DNA from: Deltaproteobacteria bacterium
Lineage (GTDB): Bacteria > Myxococcota_A > Polyangia > Haliangiales > Haliangiaceae
Length of the DNA stretch: 5,835 bases
Direction: 5' to 3'
Assembly (NCBI GenBank): GCA_013813945.1
Contig: JACCQV010000729.1
Location: 1-5,835 of the forward strand
The notes below the pieces were generated by a model. It saw nothing but the letters and a program-made list of their open reading frames with translations. It ran no database searches and was not told the origin of the DNA. Positions 5,387 to 5,835 of this stretch are shown piece after piece (position 1 is the first letter of the stretch; each line of letters opens with the position of its first letter). A program made the position numbers and the translations under genes.

Positions 5387-5392
5387 ACCGTA
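5387..5392 (-). promoter_or_regulatory. Candidate -10 element (TACGGT) for the 126-residue gene
   Basis: On the minus strand TACGGT is followed by seven bases and then the ATG at 5379. This is the same geometry as at three other starts in the window. The hexamer matches only the outer T, A and T of a consensus -10, and there is no clear -35, so it is the weakest of the four. If the upstream GTG at 5388 is the real start, this reading fails. Confidence 0.3.
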
Positions 5393-5431
5393 GACAACCG
5401 ATATGACAGTCCCCAGTTTCTTGCTCGGATC

Positions 5432-5835
5432 TCACCGGGGCCGGGAGCGCTCGACGAGCTCCCAGTGCCACGGCTCCTTGGGAACCGTCCGGCGGAACCC
5501 GAACCGACGCGCATGCCGGTCGAGCCACGCGAGCGTCTCGGGATCGTGAACCACGAGATCGAGCGCGCGGCCCGACTGATGATTCGAGAACCCCGGGCGC
5601 GCCGCACGATTCCCCACGCCGGCCCGCCACGCCCGGTAGAGCCACGTCTGCCGCTCGTGCGTCCGAAACCCGCTGTAGATCATCAGCTCGATATTGTCCT
5701 CGAGCGCCGCGCGTTGCATGGCGCGGAACGCGCGCGCCGTGCGGATCTCGACCTCGCGGTAGTCGACGATCACGAGCTGAACCTTCACGGGTCGCCCCTT
5801 GCGATATCCCTTCGCTGCACGCACGTCCTCGTCGC
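5432..5835 (-). CDS. VanY-type D-alanyl-D-alanine carboxypeptidase (M15B), C-terminal part (5' end beyond window)
   Basis: This is a zinc peptidase domain of the family that trims the terminal D-Ala from peptidoglycan stem peptides. About 134 residues are visible. Numbering from a GTG at 5824, the motifs are SGFRT (51-55, with the conserved Arg54), SNHQSGRALDL (80-90, zinc ligands His82 and Asp89) and KEPWHWE (116-122, catalytic Glu117 and third zinc ligand His120). These match the SxHxxGxAxD and ExxH signatures of VanX/VanY enzymes. The frame remains open to the window edge through Asp-Glu-Asp before that GTG, so the gene very likely begins outside. Any signal peptide, lipobox or wall-binding domain would be there and cannot be judged. 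The stop TGA is at 5434-5432. The role in cell-wall maturation or recycling is inferred from family; vancomycin resistance is not implied. Confidence 0.9.
   Translation of the reverse strand, partial: DEDVRAAKGYRKGRPVKVQLVIVDYREVEIRTARAFRAMQRAALEDNIELMIYSGFRTHERQTWLYRAWRAGVGNRAARPGFSNHQSGRALDLVVHDPETLAWLDRHARRFGFRRTVPKEPWHWELVERSRPR

Noticed and set aside
5380..5607. N-terminal extension of the 126-residue protein to 5607
   Set aside because: It overlaps the zinc-binding motifs of the VanY-type gene in another frame and is Arg/Ser/Gly-rich shadow sequence.
1..5835. Search for tRNA, rRNA, CRISPR repeats, insertion-sequence ends and attachment sites
   Set aside because: No cloverleaf-like segment, spaced direct repeat array, transposase-like frame or target duplication was recognised by eye.

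Overview
The window is very G+C-rich (roughly two thirds or more by eye) and tightly packed. It looks like chromosomal DNA of a myxobacterium (Myxococcota). The clues are a Hanks-type Ser/Thr kinase with the HRDVSPSN catalytic loop common in that group, a lipoprotein whose cysteine is followed by a Gly-run and repeated Gly/Ser/Asp-Ala-Pro linker, several GTG starts, and strong G/C preference at third codon positions. I see no tRNA, rRNA, CRISPR array, insertion sequence or phage gene.

Layout. The left quarter (to base 1516, minus strand) is the N-terminal 505 residues of a Ser/Thr protein kinase that continues beyond the window. A 59-bp divergent intergenic region separates it from a plus-strand pair: a cytoplasmic beta-lactamase-fold serine hydrolase (1576-2655) and a lipoprotein (2652-3479). 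The pair overlaps by ATGA, and a long hairpin follows it. A small Sec-secreted protein with two cysteines (3605-3988, plus) comes next and ends one base from the stop of a convergent C39/papain-like cysteine peptidase (3990-4922, minus). The right end holds two more minus-strand genes: an unrecognised 126-residue protein (4999-5379) and the C-terminal part of a VanY-type D-Ala-D-Ala carboxypeptidase (5432 to the edge).

How the genes might work together. Two products belong to enzyme classes that often act on peptidoglycan or its fragments (the serine hydrolase and the VanY-type peptidase), and two others are exported. A loose cell-envelope theme is therefore possible, but nothing in the sequence ties all the genes into one pathway. 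Only the hydrolase-lipoprotein pair is clearly a single transcription/translation unit.

The most notable signal outside the genes is at the gene starts. Four starts that lack a convincing Shine-Dalgarno sequence (kinase, hydrolase, C39-like peptidase, 126-residue protein) each have a TANNNT hexamer 6 to 9 bases before the start codon. That is the spacing expected if the hexamer is a -10 element and the mRNA begins at or next to the start codon (leaderless transcripts). Two of the four share the longer string GTGCTAGA. I found no complete, unmistakably new system here. The best candidates for follow-up are this start-site architecture and the C39-like peptidase with a large uncharacterised C-terminal region.
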